Of a stretch of DNA of 64,000 nucleotides, positions 48,459 through 61,760 are shown piece after piece. Position 1 is the stretch's first letter; each line of letters opens with the position of its first letter. This DNA is from Helianthus annuus (lineage: Eukaryota; Streptophyta; Magnoliopsida; Asterales; Asteraceae). The DNA lies in NCBI RefSeq assembly GCF_002127325.2, contig NC_035446.2:158390660-158454659 (forward strand). The letters run 5' to 3'. A program made the translations under genes and the position numbers. The notes beneath the pieces are model-generated. The model saw nothing but the letters and a program-made list of their open reading frames with translations. It was not told the DNA's origin and did not search any database.

Positions 48459-49830
48459 CCGGTTTTTTTTTTTTTTTTTTTTTTGTCCTAAAAATCACAC
48501 GAATCTAACGGCGCAAACGGTTCTGTCAAACGAGGTGCAGATCAATTTCTATTTGCAAAACACTGAAAAAATTTCGACGCTAGCCAACTGAAATTCCACC
48601 ACTTAAATTTGCTGATAAATTCGCTAGGTATGCTGTTAATTTCGCTGGGTATGCTGCTAATTTCGCTGGATCTTGTTAATTTCGCTGGTTCTGTTATTTA
48701 ATTTTGCTGGTCAATTTCGCTGAAACATAAATTCGCTGGTTATTTTCGCGAATACGACAACTGGTAAAGTTGCCGAAACCGTGTTAATTTCGCTGTGGAA
48801 AATTCACACGATTACCAAAGTCGCCTTTGGATTTTAAATTCGCCAATCAGTTAATTTCGCTGGGACAGATCAGTTAAATTCTCTGGTTTCTCAGCAAATT
48901 TAACTATCTTGTTCAACAAGCAGCTAATTTCGCAGATCAGCAAATTTTGGAAGGTTAATCTTTTCGAAATTCTGATTATTCTCCAACACAATCCTGCAAA
49001 ATCAAACAAGCAAATCAGTCAACTTTTGATGAAAATTTTTATGAAATTTATGAAGAACACGAAGAACAGTCTTCGAATCTTCAAGAAATTCAGCCAAAAT
49101 TCTTCAAAACTATCAACCAAAAACAATCCTGCAAACCCTAAAACCTGCAAATCACCAAACAAACAAACCAAAAGATCAAAATAGCCAAAATTTTCGAAAA
49201 TTTCATCAAACCAAACAAAAATTTCGAAAATTGTATAAACCCTAATTTTCAGGTTTAACAAAAAATTTTGAAATCACTCCCTGTTTCTGCAGCAAACAAT
49301 TCTGAACCGAGCAATCAAGAGCCTAATGCTCTGATACCAATTGTAGGTCCCCTTGAGTCTATGGATCGTCACAGAATCGTCTTTCCAATCAAGAGTGCGG
49401 AATCCTCTTGATCAGAATTAGCAGAAAAGTGTAGAAACAGAAATCAGCAATCACTTTCAAACCGGGTTTTCTATTGATTATCAATCTCACGAATTACAAT
49501 CAATCCAAAACCCTAACAACCCTAAATTTCGTCCAAGACCTAGTCCCTCACGAAATTGCTCTCTCAAATACTGTTTTGGCTGATTAACCTAAACCCTAAT
49601 GTCTAACCTTGTTTATATAACACAAGGTTTACAAGTGGGCTAGGTTTACACTCCTGGGCTGCGAATTGGACAGGCCCAATTCGCCCCCATCACCCAATTC
49701 CTTGGGTTTAGTTCGCCCAAACATAACAACTAACTATTACAAAGCTAAACCCGCTAACTGTTTATCGTTTAACTAATTACAAGATATCCAAAGACCAAAT
49801 CTAAGTTGTTGTCACAAACATGCACCAACA
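48459..49830 (-). mobile_element. Copia-like leader + 5' LTR, array unit 1
   Basis: The LTR is 49342-49830 (minus strand, TGTTGG...CTACA). Right after it, on the minus strand, come A and then the primer site TGGTATCAGAGC (plus 49328-49339), complementary to initiator tRNA-Met. About 850 bp of untranslated leader follow. It ends in 22 A (T on plus) fused to Tat RT. CCAGCGAAATTAA-type words are repeated in the leader. Only the 5' end of the element is present; no gag or pol. LTR variant AAGTTGTTG. The 91-residue plus frame at 48909 is not credible as a gene. Confidence 0.85.
49328..49339 (-). promoter_or_regulatory. tRNA-iMet primer-binding site (copia-like)
   Basis: TGGTATCAGAGC on the minus strand, one base from the LTR end. 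The same site precedes the LTRs at 52670, 56003, 59321 and 62647. Confidence 0.85.
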
Positions 49831-51782
49831 GGATTATATAACTAAATTTAGTAAAGAATCCTTGGACATTCCCAACTTGGATATGGCCACGGCTGTTGAA
49901 GCCTTCAAAATGGGACTGCTTAAGGATTCATTATTCTATGATGATCTTGTTATGACACCGTGCAGGAATCTAGATGAAGTAAGGACTCGAGCACTCAGGT
50001 TCATCCGACTAGAGGATGACAAGAGGATCCAGGAGAGACAAATAGGATCCTCAAAACAAGATAAGCAAGGATCCTCCTTCAAGAGCAACAAGTTCAAATC
50101 CTACCATAGGAATGAGAACAAGAATGTGCATGCTGTTGACCAAGAAGAGGATGATGAAGAATATCCTCCAATCTCAGAATATTGTTTTTTCCGTTGATAA
50201 TCATGAACTAATCCTTGCAATGCGGAATCTAGGTGAAAAAGCTAGGTGGCCCAGGAAGAATGATAAACCATCCGGGACTAAAGACAAGTCCAAATGGTGT
50301 GCATACCATGAGGATTTCGGGCATCTAACTGAAGATTGCATAGCCTTAAGAAAAGAAATTGGATACCTGCTAAGCAAGGGGCATCTAAAAGAATTATTGG
50401 GGAGAAAAAAGCAAAGGACCCAGGATCCTGAAAGGATCCCTGAAAAGGCTCCAGCACCTCCGGCAGACGCACAAGTGATTAACTTTATATCCGGAGGATC
50501 AGACATTTGTGGTACATCCTTTTCAGCGGCCAAAAGACATGCAAAAGAATCAAAAATGGATAATGGAGAAAGGCCTATTAGAACCTCAAGTGTCTCAGAA
50601 GGGAAGATGATAACATTTGATGAGAATGATCTCATTAACATTCAGGATCCTCACCATGATAGTTTAGTGATCACTCTCTTTATCTCTAACCATTTTGTCC
50701 GCAGGATCCTTATTGACGGAGGGAGCTCAGTGAACATTATCCAACTTGATGTCCTGAAGAAGATGGGAATCCCAGAATCAGACATCACACCAAGATCCTC
50801 CGTGCTTGTAGGATTCAGTGGAGAAACGAAGAAAACTCTGGGGGACATCAAACTCCCAATCTACGTGGAAGGATTACATAATTACCAAAAATTTTGTGTT
50901 ATTGACTGTTTATCTTGTTGCAACGTTATCCTTGGCAGGCCTTGGATACATGACATGAAAGCAGTTCCATCTACCTACCATCAATGTGTGAAGCTTCCTA
51001 GCCCATGGGGGATAATCAAGATCGACAGTGATCAGCAAGAAGCTAAGGATTGCTATACCTCATCCATGAAGCCAACCTCGAAGCCAAGAGAGCAATAGCA
51101 ATTACAGTATCCTCCGAGGAATGTCTTGGAGGCAAGGGAACAAGATGTGGACGAAATCCTCTTGGATCCTAGTGATCCTGAATCAAAAATCTATATCGGA
51201 TCAGGGATCCTTGGCAAAATGAAAGAAGACATGATATCCTTCCTCAAAAGAAGAAAATCTACCTTTGCTTGGAAACATGAAGATATGACAGGTATATCTA
51301 AGGATATTATTACTCATAAACTTGGCATTGACAGGTCTATCAAACCAATCCATCAAAAAAGGAGGAAGTTTGCACCAGAAAGGAATGCCATTATCCAAGA
51401 AGAAGTAGAGAGATTACTTCGAGCAGGTATGATCAGAGAGGTAAAGTATCCTAAATGGTTAGCCAATGTGGTTGTTGTCCAAAAGAAAAACGGAAAGTGG
51501 AGGGTATGTGTCGATTTCACTGATTTGAATAAGGCATGTCCCAAGGATCCTTTCCCATTACCCCACATTGACTCCATGGTGGATGCAACAGCGGGGCATG
51601 AACTGTTAACCTTTATGGATGCATCATCTGGGTTCCAACAAATCCAGATGGAACCATCTGACCAAGAGGATACAGCCTTTATGACCCCAACCGGTTTATA
51701 TTGTTATATTGCCATGCCTTTTGGACTAAGAAATGCAGGTGCAACATATCAAAGGCTGGTAAATATGATGTTCAAAGATCAA
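49831..51782 (+). pseudogene. gag-pro-pol: Tat2 gag-pro/RT fragment, array unit 1 (frameshifted)
   Basis: Gag from the GGATT site through zinc motif and protease to TAG (51096-51098), then the RT N-terminus. An extra T in the run at about 50184-50189 shifts the frame near EYCF, so two overlapping frames (to 50197 and from 50112) replace one. RT stops at the junction before YIDD. The ATG at 49820 belongs to the reversed LTR and would be a chance start. Confidence 0.9.
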
Positions 51783-53158
51783 CCGGTTTTTTTTTTTTTT
51801 TTTTTTTTTTTGTCCTAAAAATCACACGAATCTAACGGCGCAAACGGTTCTGTCAAACGAGGTGCAGATCAATTTCTATTTGCAAAACACTGAAAAAATT
51901 TCGACGCTAGCCAACTGAAATTCCACCACTTAAATTTGCTGATAAATTCGCTAGGTATGCTGTTAATTTCGCTGGGTATGCTGCTAATTTCGCTGGATCT
52001 TGTTAATTTCGCTGGTTCTGTTATTTAATTTTGCTGGTCAATTTCGCTGAAACATAAATTCGCTGGTTATTTTCGCGAATACGACAACTGGTAAAGTTGC
52101 CGAAACCGTGTTAATTTCGCTGTGGAAAATTCACACGATTACCAAAGTCGCCTTTGGATTTTAAATTCGCCAATCAGTTAATTTCGCTGGGACAGATCAG
52201 TTAAATTCTCTGGTTTCTCAGCAAATTTAACTATCTTGTTCAACAAGCAGCTAATTTCGCAGATCAGCAAATTTTGGAAGGTTAATCTTTTCGAAATTCT
52301 GATTATTCTCCAACACAATCCTGCAAAATCAAACAAGCAAATCAGTCAACTTTTGATGAAAATTTTTATGAAATTTATGAAGAACACGAAGAACAGTCTT
52401 CGAATCTTCAAGAAATTCAGCCAAAATTCTTCAAAACTATCAACCAAAAACAATCCTGCAAACCCTAAAACCTGCAAATCACCAAACAAACAAACCAAAA
52501 GATCAAAATAGCCAAAATTTTCGAAAATTTCATCAAACCAAACAAAAATTTCGAAAATTGTATAAACCCTAATTTTCAGGTTTAACAAAAAAATTTTGAA
52601 ATCACTCCCTGTTTCTGCAGCAAACAATTCTGAACCGAGCAATCAAGAGCCTAATGCTCTGATACCAATTGTAGGTCCCCTTGAGTCTATGGATCGTCAC
52701 AGAATCGTCTTTCCAATCAAGAGTGCGGAATCCTCTTGATCAGAATTAGCAGAAAAGTGTAGAAACAGAAATCAGCAATCACTTTCAAACCGGGTTTTCT
52801 ATTGATTATCAATCTCACGAATTACAATCAATCCAAAACCCTAACAACCCTAAATTTCGTCCAAGACCTAGTCCCTCACGAAATTGCTCTCTCAAATACT
52901 GTTTTGGCTGATTAACCTAAACCCTAATGTCTAACCTTGTTTATATAACACAAGGTTTACAAGTGGGCTAGGTTTACACTCCTGGGCTGCGAATTGGACA
53001 GGCCCAATTCGCCCCCATCACCCAATTCCTTGGGTTTAGTTCGCCCAAACATAACAACTAACTATTACAAAGCTAAACCCGCTAACTGTTTATCGTTTAA
53101 CTAATTACAAGATATCCAAAGACCAAATCTAAGTTGTTGTCACAAACATGCACCAACA
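51783..53158 (-). mobile_element. Copia-like leader + 5' LTR, array unit 2
   Basis: LTR 52670-53158; A-tract of 25; AAGTTGTTG variant as in unit 1. Confidence 0.85.
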
Positions 53159-54425
53159 GGATTATATAACTAAATTTAGTAAAGAATCCTTGGACATTCC
53201 CAACTTGGATATGGCCACGGCTGTTGAAGCCTTCAAAATGGGACTGCTTAAGGATTCATTATTCTATGATGATCTTGTTATGACACCGTGCAGGAATCTA
53301 GATGAAGTAAGGACTCGAGCACTCAGGTTCATCCGACTAGAGGATGACAAGAGGATCCAGGAGAGACAAATAGGATCCTCAAAACAAGATAAGCAAGGAT
53401 CCTCCTTCAAGAGCAACAAGTTCAAATCCTACCATAGGAATGAGAACAAGAATGTGCATGCTGTTGACCAAGAAGAGGATGATGAAGAATATCCTCCAAT
53501 CTCAGAATATTGTTTTTCCGTTGATAATCATGAACTAATCCTTGCAATGCAGAATCTAGGTGAAAAAGCTAGGTGGCCCAGGAAGAATGATAAACCATCC
53601 GGGACTAAAGACAAGTCCAAATGGTGTGCATACCATGAGGATTTCGGGCATCTAACTGAAGATTGCATAGCCTTAAGAAAAGAAATTGGATACCTGCTAA
53701 GCAAGGGGCATCTAAAAGAATTATTGGGGAGAAAAAAGCAAAGGACCCAGGATCCTGAAAGGATCCCTGAAAAGGCTCCAGCACCTCCGGCAGACGCACA
53801 AGTGATTAACTTTATATCCGGAGGATCAGACATTTGTGGTACATCCTTTTCAGCGGCCAAAAGACATGCAAAAGAATCAAAAATGGATAATGGAGAAAGG
53901 CCTATTAGAACCTCAAGTGTCTCAGAAGGGAAGATGATAACATTTGATGAGAATGATCTCATTAACATTCAGGATCCTCACCATGATAGTTTAGTGATCA
54001 CTCTCTTTATCTCTAACCATTTTGTCCGCAGGATCCTTATTGACGGAGGGAGCTCAGTGAACATTATCCAACTTGATGTCCTGAAGAAGATGGGAATCCC
54101 AGAATCAGACATCACACCAAGATCCTCCGTGCTTGTAGGATTCAGTGGAGAAACGAAGAAAACTCTGGGGGACATCAAACTCCCAATCTACGTGGAAGGA
54201 TTACATAATTACCAAAAATTTTGTGTTATTGACTGTTTATCTTGTTGCAACGTTATCCTTGGCAGGCCTTGGATACATGACATGAAAGCAGTTCCATCTA
54301 CCTACCATCAATGTGTGAAGCTTCCTAGCCCATGGGGGATAATCAAGATCGACAGTGATCAGCAAGAAGCTAAGGATTGCTATACCTCATCCATGAAGCC
54401 AACCTCGAAGCCAAGAGAGCAATAG
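53159..54425 (+). pseudogene. gag-pro: Tat2 gag-pro second half, array unit 2
   Basis: Open from the LTR junction to the TAG CAATTA stop at 54423-54425. It has the zinc motif and DGGSSVNII protease but lacks the N-terminal half of Gag. Confidence 0.9.
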
Positions 54426-55109
54426 CAATTACAGTATCCTCCGAGGAATGTCTTGGAGGCAAGGGAACAAGATGTGGACGAAATCCTCTTGGATCCTAGT
54501 GATCCTGAATCAAAAATCTATATCGGATCAGGGATCCTTGGCAAAATGAAAGAAGACATGATATCCTTCCTCAAAAGAAGAAAATCTACCTTTGCTTGGA
54601 AACATGAAGATATGACAGGTATATCTAAGGATATTATTACTCATAAACTTGGCATTGACAGGTCTATCAAACCAATCCATCAAAAAAGGAGGAAGTTTAC
54701 ACCAGAAAGGAATGCCATTATCCAAGAAGAAGTAGAGAGATTACATCGAGCAGGTATGATCAGAGAGGTAAAGTATCCTAAATGGTTAGCCAATGTGGTT
54801 GTTGTCCAAAAGAAAAACGGAAAGTGGAGGGTATGTGTCGATTTCACTGATTTGAATAAGGCATGTCCCAAGGATCATTTCCCATTACCCCACATTGACT
54901 CCATGGTGGATGCAACAGCGGGGCATGAACTGTTAACCTTTATGGATGCATCATCTGGGTTCCAACAAATCCAGATGGAACCATCTGACCAAGAGGATAC
55001 AGCCTTTATGACCCCAACCGGTTTATATTGTTATATTGCCATGCCTTTTGAACTAAGAAATGCAGGTGCAACATATCAAAGGCTGGTAAATATGATGTTC
55101 AAAGATCAA
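54426..55109 (+). pseudogene. pol: N-terminal RT fragment, array unit 2
   Basis: In frame with gag-pro after TAG, truncated before YIDD. Four private changes (FTPERN, LHRAG, DHFPL, FELRN) make it the most diverged RT copy of the array, which fits loss of function. Confidence 0.9.
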
Positions 55110-55111
55110 CC

Positions 55112-55145
<34 letters not shown>

Positions 55146-56491
55146 TCCTAAAAATCACACGAATCTAACGGCGCAAACGGTTCTGTCAAACGAGGTGCAG
55201 ATCAATTTCTATTTGCAAAACACTGAAAAAATTTCGACGCTAGCCAACTGAAATTCCACCACTTAAATTTGCTGATAAATTCGCTAGGTATGCTGTTAAT
55301 TTCGCTGGGTATGCTGCTAATTTCGCTGGATCTTGTTAATTTCGCTGGTTCTGTTATTTAATTTTGCTGGTCAATTTCGCTGAAACATAAATTCGCTGGT
55401 TATTTTCGCGAATACGACAACTGGTAAAGTTGCCGAAACCGTGTTAATTTCGCTGTGGAAAATTCACACGATTACCAAAGTCGCCTTTGGATTTTAAATT
55501 CGCCAATCAGTTAATTTCGCTGGGACAGATCAGTTAAATTCTCTGGTTTCTCAGCAAATTTAACTATCTTGTTCAACAAGCAGCTAATTTCGCAGATCAG
55601 CAAATTTTGGAAGGTTAATCTTTTCGAAATTCTGATTATTCTCCAACACAATCCTGCAAAATCAAACAAGCAAATCAGTCAACTTTTGATGAAAATTTTT
55701 ATGAAATTTATGAAGAACACGAAGAACAGTCTTCGAATCTTCAAGAAATTCAGCCAAAATTCTTCAAAACTATCAACCAAAAACAATCCTGCAAACCCTA
55801 AAACCTGCAAATCACCAAACAAACAAACCAAAAGATCAAAATAGCCAAAATTTTCGAAAATTTCATCAAACCAAACAAAAATTTCGAAAATTGTATAAAC
55901 CCTAATTTTCAGGTTTAACAAAAAAATTTTGAAATCACTCCCTGTTTCTGCAGCAAACAATTCTGAACCGAGCAATCAAGAGCCTAATGCTCTGATACCA
56001 ATTGTAGGTCCCCTTGAGTCTATGGATCGTCACAGAATCGTCTTTCCAATCAAGAGTGCGGAATCCTCTTGATCAGAATTAGCAGAAAAGTGTAGAAACA
56101 GAAATCAGCAATCACTTTCAAACCGGGTTTTCTATTGATTATCAATCTCACGAATTACAATCAATCCAAAACCCTAACAACCCTAAATTTCGTCCAAGAC
56201 CTAGTCCCTCACGAAATTGCTCTCTCAAATACTGTTTTGGCTGATTAACCTAAACCCTAATGTCTAACCTTGTTTATATAACACAAGGTTTACAAGTGGG
56301 CTAGGTTTACACTCCTGGGCTGCGAATTGGACAGGCCCAATTCGCCCCCATCACCCAATTCCTTGGGTTTAGTTCGCCCAAACATAACAACTAACTATTA
56401 CAAAGCTAAACCCGCTAACTGTTTATCGTTTAACTAATTACAAGATATCCAAAGACCAAATCTAAGCTGTTGTCACAAACATGCACCAACA
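55110..56491 (-). mobile_element. Copia-like leader + 5' LTR, array unit 3
   Basis: LTR 56003-56491; longest A-tract (32), junction CCG instead of CCGG, AAGCTGTTG variant. Confidence 0.85.
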
Positions 56492-58442
56492 GGATTATAT
56501 AACTAAATTTAGTAAAGAATCCTTGGACATTCCCAACTTGGATATGGCCACGGCTGTTGAAGCCTTCAAAATGGGACTGCTTAAGGATTCATTATTCTAT
56601 GATGATCTTGTTATGACACCGTGCAGGAATCTAGATGAAGTAAGGACTCGAGCACTCAGGTTCATCCGACTAGAGGATGACAAGAGGATCCAGGAGAGAC
56701 AAATAGGATCCTCAAAACAAGATAAGCAAGGATCCTCCTTCAAGAGCAACAAGTTCAAATCCTACCATAGGAATGAGAACAAGAATGTGCATGCTGTTGA
56801 CCAAGAAGAGGATGATGAAGAATATCCTCCAATCTCAGAATATTGTTTTTCCGTTGATAATCATGAACTAATCTTTGCAATGCAGAATCTAGGTGAAAAA
56901 GCTAGGTGGCCCAGGAAGAATGATAAACCATCCGGGACTAAAGACAAGTCCAAATGGTGTGCATACCATGAGGATTTCGGGCATCTAACTGAAGATTGCA
57001 TAGCCTTAAGAAAAGAAATTGGATACCTGCTAAGCAAGGGGCATCTAAAAGAATTATTGGGGAGAAAAAAGCAAAGGACCCAGGATCCTGAAAGGATCCC
57101 TGAAAAGGCTCCAGCACCTCCGGCAGACGCACAAGTGATTAACTTTATATCCGGAGGATCAGACATTTGTGGTACATCCTTTTCAGCGGCCAAAAGACAT
57201 GCAAAAGAATCAAAAATGGATAATGGAGAAAGGCCTATTAGAACCTCAAGTGTCTCAGAAGGGAAGATGATAACATTTGATGAGAATGATCTCATTAACA
57301 TTCAGGATCCTCACCATGATAGTTTAGTGATCACTCTCTTTATCTCTAACCATTTTGTCCGCAGGATCCTTATTGACGGAGGGAGCTCAGTGAACATTAT
57401 CCAACTTGATGTCCTGAAGAAGATGGGAATCCCAGAATCAGACATCACACCAAGATCCTCCGTGCTTGTAGGATTCAGTGGAGAAACGAAGAAAACTCTG
57501 GGGGACATCAAACTCCCAATCTACGTGGAAGGATTACATAATTACCAAAAATTTTGTGTTATTGACTGTTTATCTTGTTGCAACGTTATCCTTGGCAGGC
57601 CTTGGATACATGACATGAAAGCAGTTCCATCTACCTACCATCAATGTGTGAAGCTTCCTAGCCCATGGGGGATAATCAAGATCGACAGTGATCAGCAAGA
57701 AGCTAAGGATTGCTATACCTCATCCATGAAGCCAACCTCGAAGCCAAGAGAGCAATAGCAATTACAGTATCCTCCGAGGAATGTCTTGGAGGCAAGGGAA
57801 CAAGATGTGGACGAAATCCTCTTGGATCCTAGTGATCCTGAATCAAAAATCTATATCGGATCAGGGATCCTTGGCAAAATGAAAGAAGACATGATATCCT
57901 TCCTCAAAAGAAGAAAATCTACCTTTGCTTGGAAACATGAAGATATGACAGGTATATCTAAGGATATTATTACTCATAAACTTGGCATTGACAGGTCTAT
58001 CAAACCAATCCATCAAAAAAGGAGGAAGTTTGCACCAGAAAGGAATGCCATTATCCAAGAAGAAGTAGAGAGATTACTTCGAGCAGGTATGATCAGAGAG
58101 GTAAAGTATCCTAAATGGTTAGCCAATGTGGTTGTTGTCCAAAAGAAAAACGGAAAGTGGAGGGTATGTGTCGATTTCACTGATTTGAATAAGGCATGTC
58201 CCAAGGATCCTTTCCCATTACCCCACATTGACTCCATGGTGGATGCAACAGCGGGGCATGAACTGTTAACCTTTATGGATGCATCATCTGGGTTCCAACA
58301 AATCCAGATGGAACCATCTGACCAAGAGGATACAGCCTTTATGACCCCAACCGGTTTATATTGTTATATTGCCATGCCTTTTGGACTAAGAAATGCAGGT
58401 GCAACATATCAAAGGCTGGTAAATATGATGTTCAAAGATCAA
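56492..58442 (+). pseudogene. gag-pro-pol: Tat2 gag-pro/RT fragment, array unit 3
   Basis: Gag-pro open to TAG at 57756-57758, then RT to the junction. One private change gives ELIFAMQ instead of ELILAMQ. Confidence 0.9.
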
Positions 58443-59809
58443 CCGGTTTTTTTTTTTTTTTTGTCCTAAAAATCACACGAATCTAACGGCGCAAACGGTT
58501 CTGTCAAACGAGGTGCAGATCAATTTCTATTTGCAAAACACTGAAAAAATTTCGACGCTAGCCAACTGAAATTCCACCACTTAAATTTGCTGATAAATTC
58601 GCTAGGTATGCTGTTAATTTCGCTGGGTATGCTGCTAATTTCGCTGGATCTTGTTAATTTCGCTGGTTCTGTTATTTAATTTTGCTGGTCAATTTCGCTG
58701 AAACATAAATTCGCTGGTTATTTTCGCGAATACGACAACTGGTAAAGTTGCCGAAACCGTGTTAATTTCGCTGTGGAAAATTCACACGATTACCAAAGTC
58801 GCCTTTGGATTTTAAATTCGCCAATCAGTTAATTTCGCTGGGACAGATCAGTTAAATTCTCTGGTTTCTCAGCAAATTTAACTATCTTGTTCAACAAGCA
58901 GCTAATTTCGCAGATCAGCAAATTTTGGAAGGTTAATCTTTTCGAAATTCTGATTATTCTCCAACACAATCCTGCAAAATCAAACAAGCAAATCAGTCAA
59001 CTTTTGATGAAATTTTTTATGAAATTTATGAAGAACACGAAGAACAGTCTTCGAATCTTCAAGAAATTCAGCCAAAATTCTTCAAAACTATCAACCAAAA
59101 ACAATCCTGCAAACCCTAAAACCTGCAAATCACCAAACAAACAAACCAAAAGATCAAAATAGCCAAAATTTTCGAAAATTTCATCAAACCAAACAAAAAT
59201 TTCGAAAATTGTATAAACCCTAATTTTCAGGTTTAACAAAAAAATTTTGAAATCACTCCCTGTTTCTGCAGCAAACAATTCTGAACCGAGCAATCAAGAG
59301 CCTAATGCTCTGATACCAATTGTAGGTCCCCTTGAGTCTATGGATCGTCACAGAATCGTCTTTCCAATCAAGAGTGCGGAATCCTCTTGATCAGAATTAG
59401 CAGAAAAGTGTAGAAACAGAAATCAGCAATCACTTTCAAACCGGGTTTTCTATTGATTATCAATCTCACGAATTACAATCAATCCAAAACCCTAACAACC
59501 CTAAATTTCGTCCAAGACCTAGTCCCTCACGAAATTGCTCTCTCAAATACTGTTTTGGCTGATTAACCTAAACCCTAATGTCTAACCTTGTTTATATAAC
59601 ACAAGGTTTACAAGTGGGCTAGGTTTACACTCCTGGGCTGCGAATTGGACAGGCCCAATTCGCCCCCATCACCCAATTCCTTGGGTTTAGTTCGCCCAAA
59701 CATAACAACTAACTATTACAAAGCTAAACCCGCTAACTGTTTATCGTTTAACTAATTACAAGATATCCAAAGACCAAATCTAAGCTGTTGTCACAAACAT
59801 GCACCAACA
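58443..59809 (-). mobile_element. Copia-like leader + 5' LTR, array unit 4
   Basis: LTR 59321-59809; shortest A-tract (16), CCGG junction, AAGCTGTTG variant. Confidence 0.85.
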
Positions 59810-61760
59810 GGATTATATAACTAAATTTAGTAAAGAATCCTTGGACATTCCCAACTTGGATATGGCCACGGCTGTTGAAGCCTTCAAAATGGGACTGCTT
59901 AAGGATTCATTATTCTATGATGATCTTGTTATGACACCGTGCAGGAATCTAGATGAAGTAAGGACTCGAGCACTCAGGTTCATCCGACTAGAGGATGACA
60001 AGAGGATCCAGGAGAGACAAATAGGATCCTCAAAACAAGATAAGCAAGGATCCTCCTTCAAGAGCAACAAGTTCAAATCCTACCATAGGAATGAGAACAA
60101 GAATGTGCATGCTGTTGACCAAGAAGAGGATGATGAAGAATATCCTCCAATCTCAGAATATTGTTTTTCCGTTGATAATCATGAACTAATCCTTGCAATG
60201 CAGAATCTAGGTGAAAAAGCTAGGTGGCCCAGGAAGAATGATAAACCATCCGGGACTAAAGACAAGTCCAAATGGTGTGCATACCATGAGGATTTCGGGC
60301 ATCTAACTGAAGATTGCATAGCCTTAAGAAAAGAAATTGGATACCTGCTAAGCAAGGGGCATCTAAAAGAATTATTGGGGAGAAAAAAGCAAAGGACCCA
60401 GGATCCTGAAAGGATCCCTGAAAAGGCTCCAGCACCTCCGGCAGACGCACAAGTGATTAACTTTATATCCGGAGGATCAGACATTTGTGGTACATCCTTT
60501 TCAGCGGCCAAAAGACATGCAAAAGAATCAAAAATGGATAATGGAGAAAGGCCTATTAGAACCTCAAGTGTCTCAGAAGGGAAGATGATAACATTTGATG
60601 AGAATGATCTCATTAACATTCAGGATCCTCACCATGATAGTTTAGTGATCACTCTCTTTATCTCTAACCATTTTGTCCGCAGGATCCTTATTGACGGAGG
60701 GAGCTCAGTGAACATTATCCAACTTGATGTCCTGAAGAAGATGGGAATCCCAGAATCAGACATCACACCAAGATCCTCCGTGCTTGTAGGATTCAGTGGA
60801 GAAACGAAGAAAACTCTGGGGGACATCAAACTCCCAATCTACGTGGAAGGATTACATAATTACCAAAAATTTTGTGTTATTGACTGTTTATCTTGTTGCA
60901 ACGTTATCCTTGGCAGGCCTTGGATACATGACATGAAAGCAGTTCCATCTACCTACCATCAATGTGTGAAGCTTCCTAGCCCATGGGGGATAATCAAGAT
61001 CGACAGTGATCAGCAAGAAGCTAAGGATTGCTATACCTCATCCATGAAGCCAACCTCGAAGCCAAGAGAGCAATAGCAATTACAGTATCCTCCGAGGAAT
61101 GTCTTGGAGGCAAGGGAACAAGATGTGGACGAAATCCTCTTGGATCCTAGTGATCCTGAATCAAAAATCTATATCGGATCAGGGATCCTTGGCAAAATGA
61201 AAGAAGACATGATATCCTTCCTCAAAAGAAGAAAATCTACCTTTGCTTGGAAACATGAAGATATGACAGGTATATCTAAGGATATTATTACTCATAAACT
61301 TGGCATTGACAGGTCTATCAAACCAATCCATCAAAAAAGGAGGAAGTTTGCACCAGAAAGGAATGCCATTATCCAAGAAGAAGTAGAGAGATTACTTCGA
61401 GCAGGTATGATCAGAGAGGTAAAGTATCCTAAATGGTTAGCCAATGTGGTTGTTGTCCAAAAGAAAAACGGAAAGTGGAGGGTATGTGTCGATTTCACTG
61501 ATTTGAATAAGGCATGTCCCAAGGATCCTTTCCCATTACCCCACATTGACTCCATGGTGGATGCAACAGCGGGGCATGAACTGTTAACCTTTATGGATGC
61601 ATCATCTGGGTTCCAACAAATCCAGATGGAACCATCTGACCAAGAGGATACAGCCTTTATGACCCCAACCGGTTTATATTGTTATATTGCCATGCCTTTT
61701 GGACTAAGAAATGCAGGTGCAACATATCAAAGGCTGGTAAATATGATGTTCAAAGATCAA
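59810..61760 (+). pseudogene. gag-pro-pol: Tat2 gag-pro/RT fragment, array unit 4
   Basis: Gag-pro open to TAG at 61074-61076, then RT to the junction before YIDD. Confidence 0.9.

Noticed and set aside
48909..49184. 91-residue plus-strand frame repeated in each array unit (Lys/Asn-rich)
   Set aside because: It lies in the reversed untranslated leader of the copia-like element, has low complexity and no domain. Its repetition only reflects the array.
56165..56270. Telomere-like CCCTAAA words (AAACCCTAA, ACCCTAAATT)
   Set aside because: Isolated words inside the copia-like LTR, not a tandem TTTAGGG run.
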